Shown here in pieces: positions 32,696 through 41,452 of a stretch of 64,000 nt of DNA. Source of the DNA: Devosia elaeis (GTDB lineage Bacteria > Pseudomonadota > Alphaproteobacteria > Rhizobiales > Devosiaceae). A model generated the notes under the pieces. That model ran no database searches. It was not told the origin of the DNA and saw nothing but the letters and a program-made list of their open reading frames with translations. Position numbers and translations under genes: made by a program. How positions within the stretch are numbered: position 1 is the stretch's first letter; every line of letters starts with the position of its first letter. The stretch is from the NCBI RefSeq assembly GCF_001650025.1, contig NZ_LVVY01000130.1:37755-101754 (forward strand). The letters run 5' to 3'.

Positions 32696-32784
32696 CCTAT
32701 CGCCTTTGCCGTGGCACCGCCATTCTCGAATCGGCAGCATCTGTTACTCTCGGCGCTAACAGTCTGCTAACCAAGTCGCCCCCG

Positions 32785-33402
32785 ATGTCACGCCAAAGCT
32801 CCCGTGCCTGGCAGCGTATGCTGTCCGGTCGCCGTCTCGATATTCTCGACCCCTCGCCCGTCGATGTCGAGCTTTCCGACATTGCCCACGGCCTGGCGCG
32901 CGTCGCCCGCTGGAACGGCCAAACCCTTGGCGATTATCCCTTTTCCGTCGCCCAGCATTCGGTTCTGGTGCTCGAATTGTTCCGCGCCGCCAATCCGGAT
33001 GCGGGCCCGGTGGCGCAATTGCAGGCCCTGTTCCACGACGCCCCCGAATATGTCATGGGCGACATCATCTCCCCCTTCAAGGCGGCGATGGGCGGCAATT
33101 ACAAGGACGTGGAAAATCGTTTGTTGTCAGCGATTTACCTGCGATTTTCGCTGCCCGCCACCATGCCCGCGGCCCTGGGCAAGCTGGTCAAGAAAGCCGA
33201 TCGCGAGGCGGCCTATTTCGAGGCCACCCACCTGGCCGGCTTCGATCCGGCCGAGGCCCGCAAATTCTTCGGCGAGCCGGGCCAGTCCGCCTTCGACGTC
33301 GATGCCTTCGACCGGCTGATCCGCCCCTGGCCCACCCATCAGGCGCATGACCGTTTTATCGAGGTATTTGAAGCCATTAGCGCCCAAGTGCCCCGCGCCT
33401 GA
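32785..33402 (+). CDS. HD-domain hydrolase (YfbR/5'-nucleotidase-like)
   Basis: A 205-residue HD protein. Metal ligands can be read in SVAQHSVLVLEL (His), LFHDAPEYVMGDI (His-Asp) and KKADREAAYFEATHL (Asp). Such proteins are deoxyribonucleoside-5'-monophosphatases or other phosphohydrolases. The ATG at 32785 follows the repeat and starts MSRQSSRAWQRMLSGRRLDI. Confidence 0.85.
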   Translation: MSRQSSRAWQRMLSGRRLDILDPSPVDVELSDIAHGLARVARWNGQTLGDYPFSVAQHSVLVLELFRAANPDAGPVAQLQALFHDAPEYVMGDIISPFKAAMGGNYKDVENRLLSAIYLRFSLPATMPAALGKLVKKADREAAYFEATHLAGFDPAEARKFFGEPGQSAFDVDAFDRLIRPWPTHQAHDRFIEVFEAISAQVPRA

Positions 33403-33511
33403 CCTCGGCGGAATTAACCATAAATTAACAATCCCATCGCGGCCCGGCAGCGCCATGGTTACTGATCCGTTAAGGCATCTGTGCCGAATTGAAACAGATC
33501 GGGTGGCCAAG

Positions 33512-33961
33512 ATGAACCTGCCGACACGCCATATGCTTCTGGGCATGACCCTGGGCGCCCTTTGCGCCACCGCTTTGGCCGCCATCGGCCCCGGCTATGT
33601 GCTGGAGGTCTTCGCCGACGAAATGCCGGCCGGGTTCGACACCGACAAGCTGGTGAAATTCGACGGACGGGACTACGAAGTCAGCTATGCCGATTGGGTC
33701 TCGACCGACCCGCTTTCCACCGCCACGGTCAAGAAGATCGAGGCCGGCCGGGTCAGCTATGTCAGCATCACCAGCACCGCCACCGGCACCTATTCGACGG
33801 ACGGCCTGACCTCAAAACACGTGCTCTATCCGGGCATCGAGGTGACGCCGGCCGATAAGAATCGCAATTGGTTCGCCTATTGGTCCGGCGGCCATTGGCA
33901 GGGCTTTGCGACGCAGACCGGCAATTCCTTCATCGCCGTGAATACGCCCCGCTATCGGTAA
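33512..33961 (+). CDS. Secreted hypothetical protein
   Basis: A 149-residue protein with a signal peptide or N-terminal anchor (residues 8-24, LLGMTLGALCATALAAIGPGY). The body is strand-rich (DYEVSYADWVSTDPLSTATV, NWFAYWSGGHWQGFATQTG). It ends 10 bases before the convergent SleB-like gene. Function unknown. Confidence 0.75.
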   Translation: MNLPTRHMLLGMTLGALCATALAAIGPGYVLEVFADEMPAGFDTDKLVKFDGRDYEVSYADWVSTDPLSTATVKKIEAGRVSYVSITSTATGTYSTDGLTSKHVLYPGIEVTPADKNRNWFAYWSGGHWQGFATQTGNSFIAVNTPRYR

Positions 33962-33971
33962 TCGCCAGCCC

Positions 33972-35030
33972 CTACCCGAACAGCCAGCCGCGCTTGAACT
34001 TGTAGAAGACGTGCAGGCCGATCTGGGTCACCTTGTCCATGCGCGGGGCCCAGGCGGGGCGCACATAGGTGGCGTGGTAATGGGTGGCGTCGCCGACTTC
34101 GGCCAGGTAGAGCGCGCCGCTCGTCACCTTGGCGGCGATATCCTCGGCCTGTTCCCAGGGCTTGCGCTCGTTGACCACTTCGGGAATGCCGTCGCAGGCA
34201 AAGGAGAACTGACAGGCATTGCGCTTGTGCTGGTTCTGGAACACCACGCCGCAGATGGTGTCGGGATAGCGATGGTCCTTGGTGCGGTTCATCACCACCT
34301 GTGCCACCGCCACCTGGCCGCGATAGCTTTCGCCGCGCGCCTCGAAATAGATGGCCGTGGCCATGCACCAGAGCTCGCGGTCGGATACCTTGAGTTCCTC
34401 GGGCTCCAGCGGTTCGGAACTGACCGGCGCATTGGCGCGGGCATAGGCCAGTTGCTCGGGCATGGTGTCGGGCAAGGGTATATCGCCCAGATTTTCCCGG
34501 CTGCCCGGGGCGATGCCGGCAATGGCGTCCAGCGCCGCGGCGGCATTGGGATGGAGCGCGGCCACCGACATGCGCGGACCAGGCTCGTCATTGTCGCCGG
34601 CATCGGCAACGCTGGATTGGCCGAGAGCGGCCGGATCCGCCGGCGACCGCAGCGCGGCAAGGCGCGTGCGGGCCTCCTCGAAGCTCCTGGCAATGGCCAT
34701 GACGTCGACGGCCGGCCGGACGCGGTCGGTCTTCTCGGCCCGATTGGGCCCGGTAAAACTGGCGGAGGCGAAGAGGTGGTCGACCGACCCGGTGATGACC
34801 GGATCGACACCCGAATAGGTAAGGCTGGCAAGAGAAAATTGCGGTTCACCTTGTCCCGGCACGCCATATTCGCCCAAGGGCCCGGAGGCCGGTCCGAAGG
34901 CGCCATTGGCGAGGCCCAGATAGGTCAGGGACGCGACGACGCCCACTGTCATCGTCCTGGCAAGGGCAGATCCCCGGCGAACCGCTCTGACCCGGTGCGG
35001 ACGCACCTGGGGCCGGTGGGAAAGGGCCAT
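33972..35030 (-). CDS. SleB-like cell wall hydrolase
   Basis: The 352-residue protein has an N-terminal membrane anchor (residues about 25-45, LARTMTVGVVASLTYLGLA), a long variable linker and a C-terminal Hydrolase_2/SleB domain: ELWCMATAIYFEARGESYRGQ with the catalytic Glu, QVVMNRTKDHRYPDTICGVV and ATHYHATYVRPAWA. SleB cleaves peptidoglycan as a lytic transglycosylase; in Gram-negatives these enzymes take part in wall growth or separation. Confidence 0.9.
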   Translation of the reverse strand: MALSHRPQVRPHRVRAVRRGSALARTMTVGVVASLTYLGLANGAFGPASGPLGEYGVPGQGEPQFSLASLTYSGVDPVITGSVDHLFASASFTGPNRAEKTDRVRPAVDVMAIARSFEEARTRLAALRSPADPAALGQSSVADAGDNDEPGPRMSVAALHPNAAAALDAIAGIAPGSRENLGDIPLPDTMPEQLAYARANAPVSSEPLEPEELKVSDRELWCMATAIYFEARGESYRGQVAVAQVVMNRTKDHRYPDTICGVVFQNQHKRNACQFSFACDGIPEVVNERKPWEQAEDIAAKVTSGALYLAEVGDATHYHATYVRPAWAPRMDKVTQIGLHVFYKFKRGWLFG

Positions 35031-35335
35031 AAACGCTACTCAACGCTACAAAACACAACTCAGGCGCGGCAAATGTGACGCTCAAATGCCGACGAGCGTG
35101 ATCATCTCTTATTAGGGTTAGCGGGGAGTAAATGCGTATCGGGGCCCTGAAAGGGCAGGGATATGGCGAGGATGCGGCGCGGGCCTAAAAGGGCTGCGGC
35201 ATATTGTACGCGGGGACCGTCCGCACGCCCGATATCCGTCTGAAACCGGCCCGGGCGCGGCGAGAACCTCAATCCAAGAGCCGCGCCAGCGGAGCCTTCC
35301 GACCTGATGACAATTCCGTGTGCCGAGCGATCAGC
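35031..35335. other. 305-base intergenic region
   Basis: Lies upstream of the SleB-like gene and downstream of the secreted gene at 35336. No repeat family, hairpin or plausible coding frame was noticed. It must hold the SleB promoter. Confidence 0.4.
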
Positions 35336-35884
35336 TCACGAACATTCAGCAACGACTGGTGCCACGTCCTGCGCGAAGCTGTCCACGCGGAAGCGCACGG
35401 AGAGCGTGCGAGTGCTGGCAGGGGTGACGCGCACGGTCAGGTTGGTCACGCCGGCCAGGTTGTCGATGAAGGCCAGGGCATCCCGCGTATTGTCGATCAG
35501 CACGGCATTGTTTTCGGCATTGACCGGCAGCGTGCTGCTGCGGCGCGTGAGATCATATTGCAGGGTCAGGCCCACATCATTGCCCAGCGAGGACAGCGTA
35601 TTGCCGGCAAAGCCGAAGGCCACCTGCAATCCGTTGGCCTGGCAGGACACCGTGATGGTGGCCGGAGCCCGGCCGCTGGGCCGCGCCGGAATCAATTGCT
35701 CGGATTCGAATACGATTGCCGTCGCGTCACCTGTCCCGCCCGCATTGCGGAACAATTCGTCGTAGCAGGCAAGCCGGGCGCCGTCGTCGTCAATGGCCGC
35801 GCATTGGGCGGGCGATTGCGCCGAAACGGGCCCGGCCAAGGCCAGCAAGGTCGGCAGAACCAGAGCAAAAGTAAATGTCTTCAC
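35336..35884 (-). CDS. Secreted protein with a VasI-like CYDxLF motif
   Basis: A 182-residue protein: signal peptide (KTFTFALVLPTLLALAGPVSAQ), then CAAIDDDGARLACYDELF, a motif seen in VasI/TagO-type and other secreted proteins. The rest resembles the beta-rich second domain of that family. No other T6SS gene is near, so it is probably an unrelated exported protein. The GTG at 35884 has AAAGGGG 10 bases upstream; an ATG at 35935 would add 17 residues before the signal peptide. Confidence 0.7.
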   Translation of the reverse strand: MKTFTFALVLPTLLALAGPVSAQSPAQCAAIDDDGARLACYDELFRNAGGTGDATAIVFESEQLIPARPSGRAPATITVSCQANGLQVAFGFAGNTLSSLGNDVGLTLQYDLTRRSSTLPVNAENNAVLIDNTRDALAFIDNLAGVTNLTVRVTPASTRTLSVRFRVDSFAQDVAPVVAECS

Positions 35885-35961
35885 GAAGGCAATGCCCCTT
35901 TGTCCAAATGGTCGGATGCCGACCTGTCGCTTCACCCTATATGGGTGATGTCGACGCCAGT

Positions 35962-38250
35962 TTAAGCCGAAGCCTGCGCCAGGGTCAGCCGGGCAATCGG
36001 TACACGATAGGGTGAGCAGGACACATAGTCGATGCCGAGCCCGGCGAAAAATTTCAGCGATGCCGGGTCGCCGGCATGCTCGCCGCAGATACCGATCTTG
36101 AGCCGGGGATTTGCCGCCCTGCCCCGCGCAATGGCGATCTCGATCATTTCGCCCACGCCCTTTTCGTCGATGGTGACGAAGGGGTCGCGCTCATAGACCC
36201 CCTTGCGCTGATAGGCGGCAAGGAAAGTCGGCGCGTCATCGCGGGAAATGCCGAACGTGGTCTGGGTCAGGTCATTGGTGCCGAAGGAGATGAAATCGAC
36301 CATGGCGGCGATATCGCCGGCGCGGAGGCAGGCGCGCGGCAATTCCAGCATGGTGCCGAAGGAGAAGCGCACCCTTTCCGAGCGCGTCAGCCCGGAATTG
36401 TCGAGAATGGCCATGGCCCGTTCCCGCACCCAGGACACTTCCGAAGCCGTCGAGACGAAGGGCACCATGACCTCCACGGCCACCGGCTCGGACTGCTTCT
36501 CGCTGGCGGCGCGGGCCCCGGCCAGCACGGCCTGCATCTGCATCTGCAGGATTTCGGGATAGGTGATGGCCAGCCGCACGCCGCGATGGCCGAGCATGGG
36601 ATTGATCTCTGCAATGCGTTCCAGCCGCATGCGCAGCGCCCGCACGGCCACGCCCAGCGAGGCCGCCGCTTCCTCGATTTCCTCGTCGGTACGCGGCAGG
36701 AATTCGTGCAGCGGCGGATCGAAGAGCCGCACATTGACCGGCAGCCCCTTCATCGAGGCAAAGAGCGCCGAATAATCCCCGGTCTGGTAATCCACGAGCC
36801 CGGCAATGGCCCGCGAGCGGGCATCCTCGTCCTCGGAGAGGATCATGCGCCGCAGCGCCACCATGCGCTCGGGCGAGAAGAACATGTGCTCGGAGCGGGC
36901 GAGGCCCACCCCTTCGGCGCCGAAGCTCAGCGCCGTCTGCACCGATTCCATGGTTTCGGCATTGGTGCGCACGGCGATGTCGCGGCTGGCATCGGACCAG
37001 CCCAGCAGCTTGCCGATGGCGCCGCCGATCTGCGGTTGCGCCAGGGGCAGCGTACCGAGATAGACCGCCCCGTCGGTGCCATCGATGGTCAGCCGGTCGC
37101 CGGCGCGGAATTCGCGGTCCCCGATATGGCAGACCATTTCGGCGGCATCGACCGACAGATTACGCACCCCGGCCACGCAGGGCTTGCCGGTAATGCGGGC
37201 GATGACGCCGGCATGGCTCGACATGCCGCCGCGCGCGGTGAGAATGCCGGTCGCCGCCTTCATGCCCTCGATATCGGCCGGGCCGGTCTCGTTGACCACG
37301 AGAATGCAATGCTTGCCGCGGGCGCGCAGCCGCGCCGCATCCTCGGCATTGAAGACGATGATGCCGCTGGCGGCGCCCGGCGACACGCCCAGCCCCATGG
37401 CGATGGGCGAGACGCCCTCGGACGATTTGAGTCGTGGATGCAGCATAAGCGCCAGCCGGTTGGCATCCACCCGGCTGACGGCACTATGCGGGGTCCAGAT
37501 ACGGCGTTCGACCCGATCCACCGCCGCTTCCAGCTCCGCGCCGGCGCTGGCCTGCACCGAGCGCGCCGACATGAACTGCACCTGTCCATCCTTGACCGCC
37601 ACGAGGCAACTCATATGCCGTCCCGCCTTGGCGTCGAGCAGCGCGATCAGGGCGTTGACCCCCTCGGGCAGGCGCGGCAGCGGCCCGCCATTGAGCGGCG
37701 CCGGGCCCAGGGCGCCGGTCGCCGCATTGCGGGTGAGGAATTGTTCGACCGCGCCTTCGGCCACCGCCTGCACCAGGACGATCTGTCGCGCCCGATCATC
37801 CTCCTGCCGCCCGCCGGTCCAGGTCCGGCCGGAAAAGCCGTAGCTCTCGAAGGCCTGCTTGATGGCCCGCGCCAGCGGCCGGCCGGGATCGACCGCGTCC
37901 TCGGGCGCGGCGGGCGCCGGAATGCCGATGCGCGCCGGCATCAGCCCGCCATTGTGGCTCGCGGCGGAAGTCCGCACCACCAGCATGGGCGGCTTGCCGT
38001 CCTTGTCGACCAGCTTGAACAGGCAGGCCACCCAATGGGTGCGCAGCCTTATGTCGCGGCGGCCGCGCTCGGCCTGCAATTCGTCCCAGGCGGCGCGGGT
38101 GATGGCGATGGTGGGAATGGTCGGGAAACCCGCCTCGCAGACGCGGAAGATCCAGCGCGCCTTGCCGGCGAGCAGCTTGAGCTGGCTGGCGCTCAGGTTC
38201 GCTTTCCCCAGGGCCGGGGCAATCGCAAACATTTCCTGCGCCAAACTCAC
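35962..38250 (-). CDS. PEP-utilising enzyme, short pyruvate phosphate dikinase-like
   Basis: A 762-residue protein. The middle and C-terminal domains are PPDK-like: the phospho-His loop GILTARGGMSSHAGVIARITGKP, the PEP/pyruvate barrel with GAEGVGLARSEHMFF, SFGTNDLTQTTFGISRDDA and GICGEHAGDPASLKFF (catalytic Cys). The N-terminal ATP-grasp region is shorter than in ordinary PPDK (about 870-890 in total) and does not show the usual SMPGMMDT stretch, which reads AASHNGGLMPARIGI here. It may be a PPDK with changed nucleotide chemistry or a regulator-like relative. It is divergent from ispH. Confidence 0.8.
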   Translation of the reverse strand: MSLAQEMFAIAPALGKANLSASQLKLLAGKARWIFRVCEAGFPTIPTIAITRAAWDELQAERGRRDIRLRTHWVACLFKLVDKDGKPPMLVVRTSAASHNGGLMPARIGIPAPAAPEDAVDPGRPLARAIKQAFESYGFSGRTWTGGRQEDDRARQIVLVQAVAEGAVEQFLTRNAATGALGPAPLNGGPLPRLPEGVNALIALLDAKAGRHMSCLVAVKDGQVQFMSARSVQASAGAELEAAVDRVERRIWTPHSAVSRVDANRLALMLHPRLKSSEGVSPIAMGLGVSPGAASGIIVFNAEDAARLRARGKHCILVVNETGPADIEGMKAATGILTARGGMSSHAGVIARITGKPCVAGVRNLSVDAAEMVCHIGDREFRAGDRLTIDGTDGAVYLGTLPLAQPQIGGAIGKLLGWSDASRDIAVRTNAETMESVQTALSFGAEGVGLARSEHMFFSPERMVALRRMILSEDEDARSRAIAGLVDYQTGDYSALFASMKGLPVNVRLFDPPLHEFLPRTDEEIEEAAASLGVAVRALRMRLERIAEINPMLGHRGVRLAITYPEILQMQMQAVLAGARAASEKQSEPVAVEVMVPFVSTASEVSWVRERAMAILDNSGLTRSERVRFSFGTMLELPRACLRAGDIAAMVDFISFGTNDLTQTTFGISRDDAPTFLAAYQRKGVYERDPFVTIDEKGVGEMIEIAIARGRAANPRLKIGICGEHAGDPASLKFFAGLGIDYVSCSPYRVPIARLTLAQASA

Positions 38251-38349
38251 GGCCTATTCCCTTCCCAAGCTCCAGACACATATTGCCCATGCCCCGCGCG
38301 GCTGCAACAGCACTTGACTTGCCGGGGCGCTGAAAGCATCTGATCTGGC

Positions 38350-39321
38350 ATGGAAAAAAGGCCGCACCTCGACATTCTGCTCTGCGCACCGCGCGGATTC
38401 TGCGCCGGCGTGGACCGCGCGATCCAGATCGTGGAGCTGGCGCTCCAGAAATATGGCGCGCCGGTCTATGTGCGCCATGCCATCGTGCATAACAAATATG
38501 TGGTGGAAGGCCTCAAGGCCAAGGGCGCCGTGTTCGTCGAGGAGCTGGAGGAAATCCCCAACACCGAGGCGCCGGTGGTGTTCTCGGCCCATGGCGTGCC
38601 CAAAAGCGTGCCCGCCGAAGCGCGCACCCGCAACATGTTCTTCCTCGATGCCACCTGCCCGCTGGTCTCCAAAGTGCATGTGGAAGCCTCGCGCCATTTC
38701 GAGGAAGGCCACGAGATCGTGCTGATCGGCCACCAGGGTCACCCCGAAGTGATCGGCACGATGGGCCAGCTCCCGCCCGGCGCCGTCACGCTGATCGAGA
38801 CGGTGGAGGACGCCAATCGCTTCGTGCCGAAAAATCCCGAAACCCTGGCTTTCGTCACCCAGACCACGCTTTCGGTCGATGATACTCGCGAAATCGTCGC
38901 CGCCCTGCGCGCCCGCTTCCCGTCCATCAACGGGCCGCACAAGGAAGACATCTGCTATGCCACCACCAATCGCCAGGAATCGATCAAGGCCGTCGCGCCC
39001 CTGGTCGATGCCATGATCGTGGTCGGCTCGCCCCATTCCTCCAATTCCCAGCGCCTGGTCGAAGTCGCCCTGCGTTCGGGCTGCAAGATCGCGACGCTGG
39101 TGGATCGCGCCAGCGATATCGACTGGTCGCTCTACGGCAATCTCACCTCGCTGGGCGTCAGCGCCGGCGCATCCGCCCCGGAGAGCCTGGTGGAAGAAGT
39201 CATCGACGCCTTCGCCGCGCGCTATGCGGTCAAGGTCGAGACCAGGACCACGGCGGAAGAAAACATCGCCTTCAACATCCCCAAGGTGCTGCGCAATCTG
39301 GAAGCGGCTTCGGGACGATGA
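38350..39321 (+). CDS. ispH: 4-hydroxy-3-methylbut-2-enyl diphosphate reductase (IspH)
   Basis: A 323-residue [4Fe-4S] enzyme for the last MEP-pathway step, producing IPP and DMAPP. The three cluster cysteines are in [14 protein letters not shown] (Cys18), [13 protein letters not shown] and [25 protein letters not shown] and [14 protein letters not shown] are also typical. Its ATGA overlap with the GNAT gene suggests an operon ispH-GNAT-rnhA. Confidence 0.97.
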   Translation: MEKRPHLDILLCAPRGFCAGVDRAIQIVELALQKYGAPVYVRHAIVHNKYVVEGLKAKGAVFVEELEEIPNTEAPVVFSAHGVPKSVPAEARTRNMFFLDATCPLVSKVHVEASRHFEEGHEIVLIGHQGHPEVIGTMGQLPPGAVTLIETVEDANRFVPKNPETLAFVTQTTLSVDDTREIVAALRARFPSINGPHKEDICYATTNRQESIKAVAPLVDAMIVVGSPHSSNSQRLVEVALRSGCKIATLVDRASDIDWSLYGNLTSLGVSAGASAPESLVEEVIDAFAARYAVKVETRTTAEENIAFNIPKVLRNLEAASGR

Positions 39322-39845
39322 ACGGGCTCGACCTCTTCGAGACGGAACGGCTCATTCTGTCGGGCTGGCGGCTGTACCAGCTCGACGACCTGGTCGCGCT
39401 GCATGGCAATCCCAATATTTCCCGCTACCTGACCGCGAGCGGCGCGCCCTGGACGCGCGCGGAGGCCGAAGTAGCGCTCAAGACCTGGATCGATCTGTTC
39501 GAAACCCGGCAATTGGGCAAATTGCGCCTGACCCGCAAGAGCGACGGCGCCTTTATCGGCCGCGCCGGCTTCGGGATTTATCCCCCCACCGGCGAACCTG
39601 AAATAGGCTACGCCCTGTTCGAGGATTTTCACGGGGCGGGCTATGCGACGGAAGCGGCGGCGGGGCTGCGCGACTGGTTCTTCAGGAGCGGCAAAGGCGA
39701 GCACTTCATCGGCTTCGCCGACACCCGCAACGCCGCCTCCCTCGCGATTCTCGAAAGGATCGGCATGGAAAAGACCCATGTCGAAACCGAGCCGGGCGGC
39801 CTTGCCTGCCAGTTCCATATCTACAGGCGGCCGGTCCATGGCTGA
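39318..39845 (+). CDS. GNAT acetyltransferase, RimJ/RimL type
   Basis: A 175-residue acetyltransferase: [21 protein letters not shown] at the N-terminus, [20 protein letters not shown] (acetyl-CoA-binding G-x-G-x-A) and [15 protein letters not shown] near the end. The group modifies ribosomal proteins or small molecules. It overlaps ispH by 4 bases and rnhA by 8. Confidence 0.9.
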   Translation: MNGLDLFETERLILSGWRLYQLDDLVALHGNPNISRYLTASGAPWTRAEAEVALKTWIDLFETRQLGKLRLTRKSDGAFIGRAGFGIYPPTGEPEIGYALFEDFHGAGYATEAAAGLRDWFFRSGKGEHFIGFADTRNAASLAILERIGMEKTHVETEPGGLACQFHIYRRPVHG

Positions 39846-40308
39846 CACCGTCATCATCCATACCGACGGCGCCTGTTCGGGCAATCCGGGCCCGGGCGGC
39901 TGGGGCGCCATCCTGCAATTCGGGCAGCACCGCAAGGAATTGAAGGGCGGCGCGCCACTGACGACCAATAACAAGATGGAGCTCACGGCCGCCATCGAGG
40001 CGCTCAACGCCCTCACCCGGCCCTGCAAGGTCGAAATCCATACCGACAGCCAATATGTCAAGAACGGCGTCCAGGGCTGGATTCACGGCTGGAAGCGCAA
40101 TGGTTGGAAGACCGCGGACAAGAAGCCGGTGAAAAATGTCGAGCTCTGGCAGGCCCTGGACGAAGCCACCAGGCGCCACGACATTTCCTGGCACTGGGTG
40201 AAGGGCCACAATGGCGACGAACTCAACGAACGCGCCGACGAACTCGCCCGCGAGGGCATGGCCCCATTCAAGGGAAAAAAGGCCGCCGGGTTCACGGCGC
40301 CGTTTTGA
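39838..40308 (+). CDS. rnhA: Ribonuclease HI
   Basis: A 156-residue enzyme that cuts the RNA strand in RNA-DNA hybrids. Catalytic acids sit in [18 protein letters not shown] (Asp10), [11 protein letters not shown] (Glu), [11 protein letters not shown] (Asp) and [10 protein letters not shown] (Asp), with [10 protein letters not shown] containing the catalytic His. The ATG at 39838 lies within the GNAT gene end. Confidence 0.97.
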   Translation: MADTVIIHTDGACSGNPGPGGWGAILQFGQHRKELKGGAPLTTNNKMELTAAIEALNALTRPCKVEIHTDSQYVKNGVQGWIHGWKRNGWKTADKKPVKNVELWQALDEATRRHDISWHWVKGHNGDELNERADELAREGMAPFKGKKAAGFTAPF

Positions 40309-40348
40309 GGCGCCTATTACCACCTTTGCCGGAATGGTAATAAGCGCC
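40309..40348. terminator. Hairpin between convergent rnhA and DUF808 genes
   Basis: Arms 40309-40322 (GGCGCCTATTACCA) and 40335-40348 (TGGTAATAAGCGCC) pair with a single internal mismatch around a 12-base loop. It is placed exactly between the two stops and could serve both transcripts, though the T tracts are poor. Confidence 0.55.
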
Positions 40349-40368
40349 GGATTGCGACCTGCGGCCCG

Positions 40369-41349
40369 TTAAGCCCGCTTCGGCAGGACGGCCTTCACCG
40401 CACGCCACAGCGGCGCGATGGCGTAACCGGCGACGGGGATCATCACCAGGCCGAAGGCCAGTCCGAAAATGCCATCGATAAGCGCGGTCATGGCCCAGCC
40501 GGCGAAGCCGCCGACGGCCGGCAAGGCATGGGCCGCCCATTCGGCGGCGTGCTCGATCCAGTGCTCGGGCGCCGCCAGGCCGAAGGCAGCGAGCCCGTGC
40601 AGGATGATGCCGCCGCCCACCCAGATCATCGCCGCGGTTCCCACCACGGCCAGCACCTGCATGAAGATCGGCATGGCGCGCACCAGCCAGCGCCCGAAGC
40701 TGCGCGTGGAGCCCAGCCGCCCCTTGCCCGCCAGCAACAGGCCGAAATCGTCGGCTTTGACCAGGAGCGCCACGGCGCCATAAACCAAGGCGGTGATGCC
40801 CACCCCCACCAGCGCCAGGATGGCGGCACGGGTCCAGAAATTGTCGACCTCGATGGCGGCCAGCGCGATGGTCATGATTTCGGCGGAGAGGATGAAATCG
40901 GTCTTGATGGCGCCCGCGACGCGGGTGTCCTCTTCCGATTGCGGATCCAGCGCCGCCGGCTCCAGCCCGGCTTCGTGGCTCTCCGCCTCATGCGGCAGCA
41001 GCGCGTGGAAGACCTTCTCGGCCCCCTCATAGCAGAGATAGGCCCCGCCCAGCATCAGCACGGGCGTGATGATCCAGGGCGCAACCAGGCTCAGGATCAG
41101 CGCCGCCGGCAAGAGGAAGATCAGCTTGTTGCGCACCGAGCCCCAGGCGATGCGGCCGACAATGGGCAATTCGCGGTCGGCGGTGAAGCCATCGACATAG
41201 CGCGGCGTCACCGCCGCATCGTCCACCACGGCCCCGGCGGCCTTCAGCCCCGCCTTGGTGGCCTGCCCGGCAATATCGTCGAGCGATGCCGCCGCCACCT
41301 TGGCGAGGCCCGCAACATCATCGAGAAGGGCGAGAAGACCGACGGACAT
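40369..41349 (-). CDS. DUF808 family membrane protein (YedI-like)
   Basis: A 326-residue inner-membrane protein. It starts MSVGLLALLDDVAGLAKVAA and has several hydrophobic helices, including FLLPAALILSLVAPWIITPVL and IGTAAMIWVGGGIILHGL-like segments. The highly conserved MLGGAYLCYEGAEKV text confirms the family. Function unknown. The ATG at 41349 fits the family start. Confidence 0.9.
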   Translation of the reverse strand: MSVGLLALLDDVAGLAKVAAASLDDIAGQATKAGLKAAGAVVDDAAVTPRYVDGFTADRELPIVGRIAWGSVRNKLIFLLPAALILSLVAPWIITPVLMLGGAYLCYEGAEKVFHALLPHEAESHEAGLEPAALDPQSEEDTRVAGAIKTDFILSAEIMTIALAAIEVDNFWTRAAILALVGVGITALVYGAVALLVKADDFGLLLAGKGRLGSTRSFGRWLVRAMPIFMQVLAVVGTAAMIWVGGGIILHGLAAFGLAAPEHWIEHAAEWAAHALPAVGGFAGWAMTALIDGIFGLAFGLVMIPVAGYAIAPLWRAVKAVLPKRA

Positions 41350-41368
41350 GTTCCAGCTCTCCGAACAC

Positions 41369-41434
41369 CTCATGGTGAGCTTGTCGAACCACGAAGCCGG
41401 TCACGCCGACCTCGCCCTTCGACAGCTCAGGGTG
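41369..41434. repeat. Extragenic repeat, family E (GCTTGTCGAACC type)
   Basis: CATGGTGAGCTTGTCGAACC at 41371 followed by CCTTCGACAGCTCAGGGTGA at about 41416, forming a divergent inverted pair. The same family is at 47001-47086 and 52541-52570. Confidence 0.65.
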
Positions 41435-41452
41435 AGGTGCAGGAGTCCAGAA

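Noticed and set aside
35336..35884. Type VI secretion component (TagO/VasI)
   Set aside because: Only the CYDxLF motif agrees. No other T6SS genes are present, and similar motifs occur in unrelated exported proteins.
36076..38343. 755-residue plus-strand frame over the PPDK-like gene
   Set aside because: Antisense shadow; low-complexity His/Arg/Gly text and no start signal, while the minus strand encodes an obvious PEP-utilising enzyme.
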